From assembly GCA_015487835.1 (NCBI GenBank), contig WFOY01000103.1, positions 1 through 8,813 on the forward strand: a DNA stretch of 8,813 nucleotides, read 5' to 3'. Below, one piece after another: positions 7,116 through 8,813 of this stretch. Numbering within the stretch: position 1 is the first letter of the stretch; every line of letters begins with the position of its first letter. Source of the DNA: Aquificaceae bacterium (GTDB lineage: Bacteria; Aquificota; Aquificia; Aquificales; Aquificaceae). Both the position numbers and the translations under genes were made by a program. Below the pieces are notes generated by a model that was given only the letters and a program-made list of their open reading frames with translations, made no database searches and was not told the DNA's origin.

Positions 7116-8178
7116 CAGCCTCGACAAGATTTTCCTCCCTCCTTACTGTGAAGGTCCCCTCACCCAAGAACCTCTCGGTGACCCATAGGTTCGTGAGGAG
7201 GTGTCCCGTGAACTCAGGAACTTTTATCCTGCCCCCTACGAGACCTATCCAAGGGACGAGGTGGTCCGCAAGGTGCCTGTCCACGCTCGCACCACTTTTT
7301 ATATCTTCCAAAAGCTTCTCCGCACACTCACCCCCTACCTTTTCGGCGGGCTTCCCCTTCCTCCCGAGGGAGTCAGCACCCATCACGTTACCCTCCTCGT
7401 CCTCGACCCACATGGTGACGCTCGTTCCCACAGAGAGTGCACTAACATACTGTCTGTAAACTTCGGGTTCTGGGAGTCCCGTTCCCTTCCAGACCTCCAA
7501 GGATCCGAGAACCTGCCTCTCCACAACCTTTCTATCTCTCAGCGAGCTGTGAGCCACAGAAAGAAGGTGGGCCCTTTTCACCTCCCCTTCCAGACCTTTA
7601 AAAGGTCCCCTCCTCTCCTTTAAAAACTCCCTGATCTCCTTTAGACTTCTCAGGTCCTCCTTTAAACCGCTCCTGACCTTTAGGACGACCTTCCCGCCTC
7701 CTGCGGGCATGTAGCCCCTCTGGAGGAGTTCGACCCTGACAAAGTCAGGTATACTAAGGAGGTATGTAAGGTATACGAACCTGAACCAGTCTATCGTTGG
7801 ACCTCCGGGGACCTCGGTCCCTCCGGTTATACTCACCTCCACCTCTCCAGGGACGAAGAGGGTAACGGGAAGGACCGCCTGAAGGAAGAGGCTAATGGAA
7901 CCGGCGGTCCCGAAGTCTACCTCGTAAGATCCACCCTTCAGTCTCCCGGGGACAAAGGTGACCTCTTGGGAACCGAGTTTCGCACCCTCTACCTTTGCTG
8001 AACAGATATCTTTAAGAGCCTTCACCACCCATAGGTGCTGGTGTCTGAGACCCGGCCTCTCCCTCCTTGACCTTATGTTCCTTATCCTCACGGGAACCTT
8101 CAGGATGCAGCTGAGAAACAGGGTGGTCCTTAAGATCTGGCCTCCACCCTCTCCGTAAGAGCCGTCTATCTCTATCAT
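7108..8178 (-). CDS. rtcA: RNA 3'-terminal phosphate cyclase
   Basis: RtcA converts RNA 3'-phosphate ends to 2',3'-cyclic phosphates with ATP through an enzyme-AMP intermediate. The 356-residue length is close to the usual 340 or so. Landmarks are the N-terminal IDGSYGEGGGQILR, RPGLRHQHL (residues 41-49), the central FGTAGSISLFLQ, the family signature RGYMPAGGGKV (154-164), and the C-terminal HLADHLVPW. The catalytic His326 lies in TGHLLTN, matching the E. coli active-site His in its HLLTN motif. These cyclase-type residues separate it from the eukaryotic Rcl1-like proteins that lack them. The ATG at 8176-8178 has no Shine-Dalgarno sequence, and a TATACT lies 11 nt upstream. It heads the minus-strand gene run and ends 13 bp before gyrA. 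No rtcB is in the window; the run ends instead in a different RNA ligase, so a joint role in RNA-end metabolism is inference. Confidence 0.96.
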   Translation of the reverse strand: MIEIDGSYGEGGGQILRTTLFLSCILKVPVRIRNIRSRRERPGLRHQHLWVVKALKDICSAKVEGAKLGSQEVTFVPGRLKGGSYEVDFGTAGSISLFLQAVLPVTLFVPGEVEVSITGGTEVPGGPTIDWFRFVYLTYLLSIPDFVRVELLQRGYMPAGGGKVVLKVRSGLKEDLRSLKEIREFLKERRGPFKGLEGEVKRAHLLSVAHSSLRDRKVVERQVLGSLEVWKGTGLPEPEVYRQYVSALSVGTSVTMWVEDEEGNVMGADSLGRKGKPAEKVGGECAEKLLEDIKSGASVDRHLADHLVPWIGLVGGRIKVPEFTGHLLTNLWVTERFLGEGTFTVRREENLVEAVV

Positions 8179-8191
8179 CTAAAATCTTTAG
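8179..8191. repeat. Short inverted repeat CTAAA-ATC-TTTAG
   Basis: Perfect 5-bp arms around a 3-nt centre lie between the divergent starts of rtcA and the ClC gene. The repeat could be an operator half-site pair or merely the by-product of two A/T-rich -10 elements facing each other. It is too short and G/C-poor to act as a terminator. Confidence 0.3.
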
Positions 8192-8195
8192 TATA
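8179..8195. promoter_or_regulatory. Divergent promoter region between rtcA and the ClC gene
   Basis: Only 17 bp, almost all A/T, separate the two start codons. For rtcA, TATACT (minus strand, 8190-8195) lies 11 nt from its ATG. For the ClC gene, TAAAAT (plus strand, 8180-8185) lies 10 nt from its ATG. Both would give near-leaderless messages, and their -35 regions would lie inside the opposite gene; I see no good -35 match. The two -10 candidates overlap an inverted repeat and are so close that polymerases could exclude each other. Neither gene has a Shine-Dalgarno sequence. Confidence 0.45.
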
Positions 8196-8813
8196 ATGCT
8201 CCGGAGATACTTCCTCATCCCCGCCCTGATAGGTGTTATTGTGGGCATATTCGCCGTTCTTTTCGTCCTGGCCCTCGACCTTATAACCCACCTTGTTCTC
8301 GAGCTCGTCGTCGGTTACCATCAGCCCAGACCTGCTGGGGAGGGGGGATACGAGGGCTACTCACTCCCGGACCGAGCCTTCCTCCTGCCCCTGACGGTTG
8401 CCTTGGGAGGACTGGTCTCGGGCCTACTCACCTACAGGTTCTCTCCGGAGTCTGCGGGCATAGGAACCGATGCAGCCATAAGGGCTTACCATACAAAGGG
8501 GAGGCTGTCACTCAGGACCTCACTGATCAAACTTATCACCTCCGCGGTTACTATAGGCACAGGTGGAACCTCTGGAAGGGAAGGGCCGATAGCTCTTATA
8601 GGTGCAGGTGTGGGGTCCTGGATCAGCCGCGTGTTTGGTTTATCCCAAAGGGAGACCAGGACAGCCATAGCCGTCGGTTTGGGTGCGGGTGTGGCGGCTA
8701 TATTCAAAGCCCCCCTTGCGGGAGCCATCATAAGTGCTGAGGTCTTCTTCAAGAAGGACCTCGATGCTGAGGCCATGATCCCCAGCTTCGTCGCCTCCAT
8801 AGCAGCCTACACC
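8196..8813 (+). CDS. ClC-family chloride channel/transporter (3' partial)
   Basis: The frame starts at ATG 8196-8198 and stays open to the right edge, giving 206 N-terminal residues of a membrane protein expected to have about 400-600. A first hydrophobic helix (residues 6-30) follows an LRRY start. Family motifs are SAGIG (86-90, the Ser-containing anion-binding loop), GREGP (127-131, with gating Glu129) and GAGVAAIFKAPLAGAIISAEV (163-183), which ends in Glu182-Val183. In E. coli ClC the residue matching Val183 is the proton-transfer Glu203, so this protein may be a channel rather than a Cl-/H+ exchanger, as in other bacterial ClC proteins with an AEV sequence. The sequence continues DLDAEAMIPSFVASIAAY, typical of that subgroup. 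It is divergent from rtcA with a 17-bp gap. The start has no Shine-Dalgarno sequence and lies partly within a TATAATG. A C-terminal CBS or other regulatory domain cannot be judged here. Confidence 0.93.
   Translation, partial: MLRRYFLIPALIGVIVGIFAVLFVLALDLITHLVLELVVGYHQPRPAGEGGYEGYSLPDRAFLLPLTVALGGLVSGLLTYRFSPESAGIGTDAAIRAYHTKGRLSLRTSLIKLITSAVTIGTGGTSGREGPIALIGAGVGSWISRVFGLSQRETRTAIAVGLGAGVAAIFKAPLAGAIISAEVFFKKDLDAEAMIPSFVASIAAYT

Noticed and set aside
8179..8191. The CTAAA/TTTAG inverted repeat as an intrinsic terminator
   Set aside because: The stem is only 5 bp and A/T-rich, and it lies between two gene starts, not after a gene end.
8192..8198. TATAAT overlapping the ClC start codon as that gene's -10 element
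   Set aside because: Transcription would begin downstream of the ATG at 8196, and the next in-frame start (GTG 8241) would remove part of the first membrane helix. The upstream TAAAAT is a better candidate.

Overview
The window most likely comes from a bacterium of the Aquificota, such as an Aquifex/Hydrogenobacter relative. Four things point that way: near-absent intergenic space, hyperthermophile-style codon use rich in AGG, ATA and GAG, archaeal-type RNA ligase genes in a bacterial setting, and a GyrA whose C-terminal domain lacks the GyrA-box, as reported for the single type IIA topoisomerase of Aquifex aeolicus. This assignment is an inference from family content; no rRNA or other marker is present.

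Layout from left to right: the C-terminal 116 residues of a PIN-domain RNA ligase partner protein (+ strand, 2-352), overlapping tail to tail with a Pab1020-family RNA ligase (- strand, 323-1414). Reading leftward on the - strand, five genes follow one another with overlaps or a 13-bp gap: rtcA (8178-7108), gyrA (7094-2253), purS (2284-2060), purQ (2063-1407) and the RNA ligase (1414-323). A ClC-type chloride channel gene starts divergently from rtcA after 17 bp (8196) and runs off the right edge. No gap exceeds 17 bp; I see no RNA genes, CRISPR arrays, insertion sequences or intrinsic terminators.

The centrepiece is gyrA: one 1613-codon reading frame carrying two in-frame inteins (436 and 398 residues). 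Each has splicing motifs and a two-motif LAGLIDADG homing endonuclease. They flank a middle extein of only 50 residues that holds the HPHGD loop and the catalytic Arg-Tyr. Removing both leaves a 779-residue protein of normal GyrA size. Intein 2 sits directly after the catalytic tyrosine, the site used by mycobacterial GyrA inteins, and resembles them in sequence. Intein 1 sits 50 extein residues earlier, at a site I cannot match to a described one, and has Gln where the block B His is expected.

Functionally the strand mixes housekeeping genes (type IIA topoisomerase; PurS and PurQ of FGAM synthetase) with RNA-end enzymes at both ends: RtcA at the head, RNA ligase at the tail, and the ligase's PIN-domain partner converging on it. 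That arrangement suggests an RNA repair or processing module spread around gyrA-purSQ, but no direct functional link is shown by the sequence. The -10-like hexamers before gyrA, rtcA and the ClC gene all lie 10-12 nt from the start codon with no Shine-Dalgarno sequence, suggesting leaderless or very short-leader messages.
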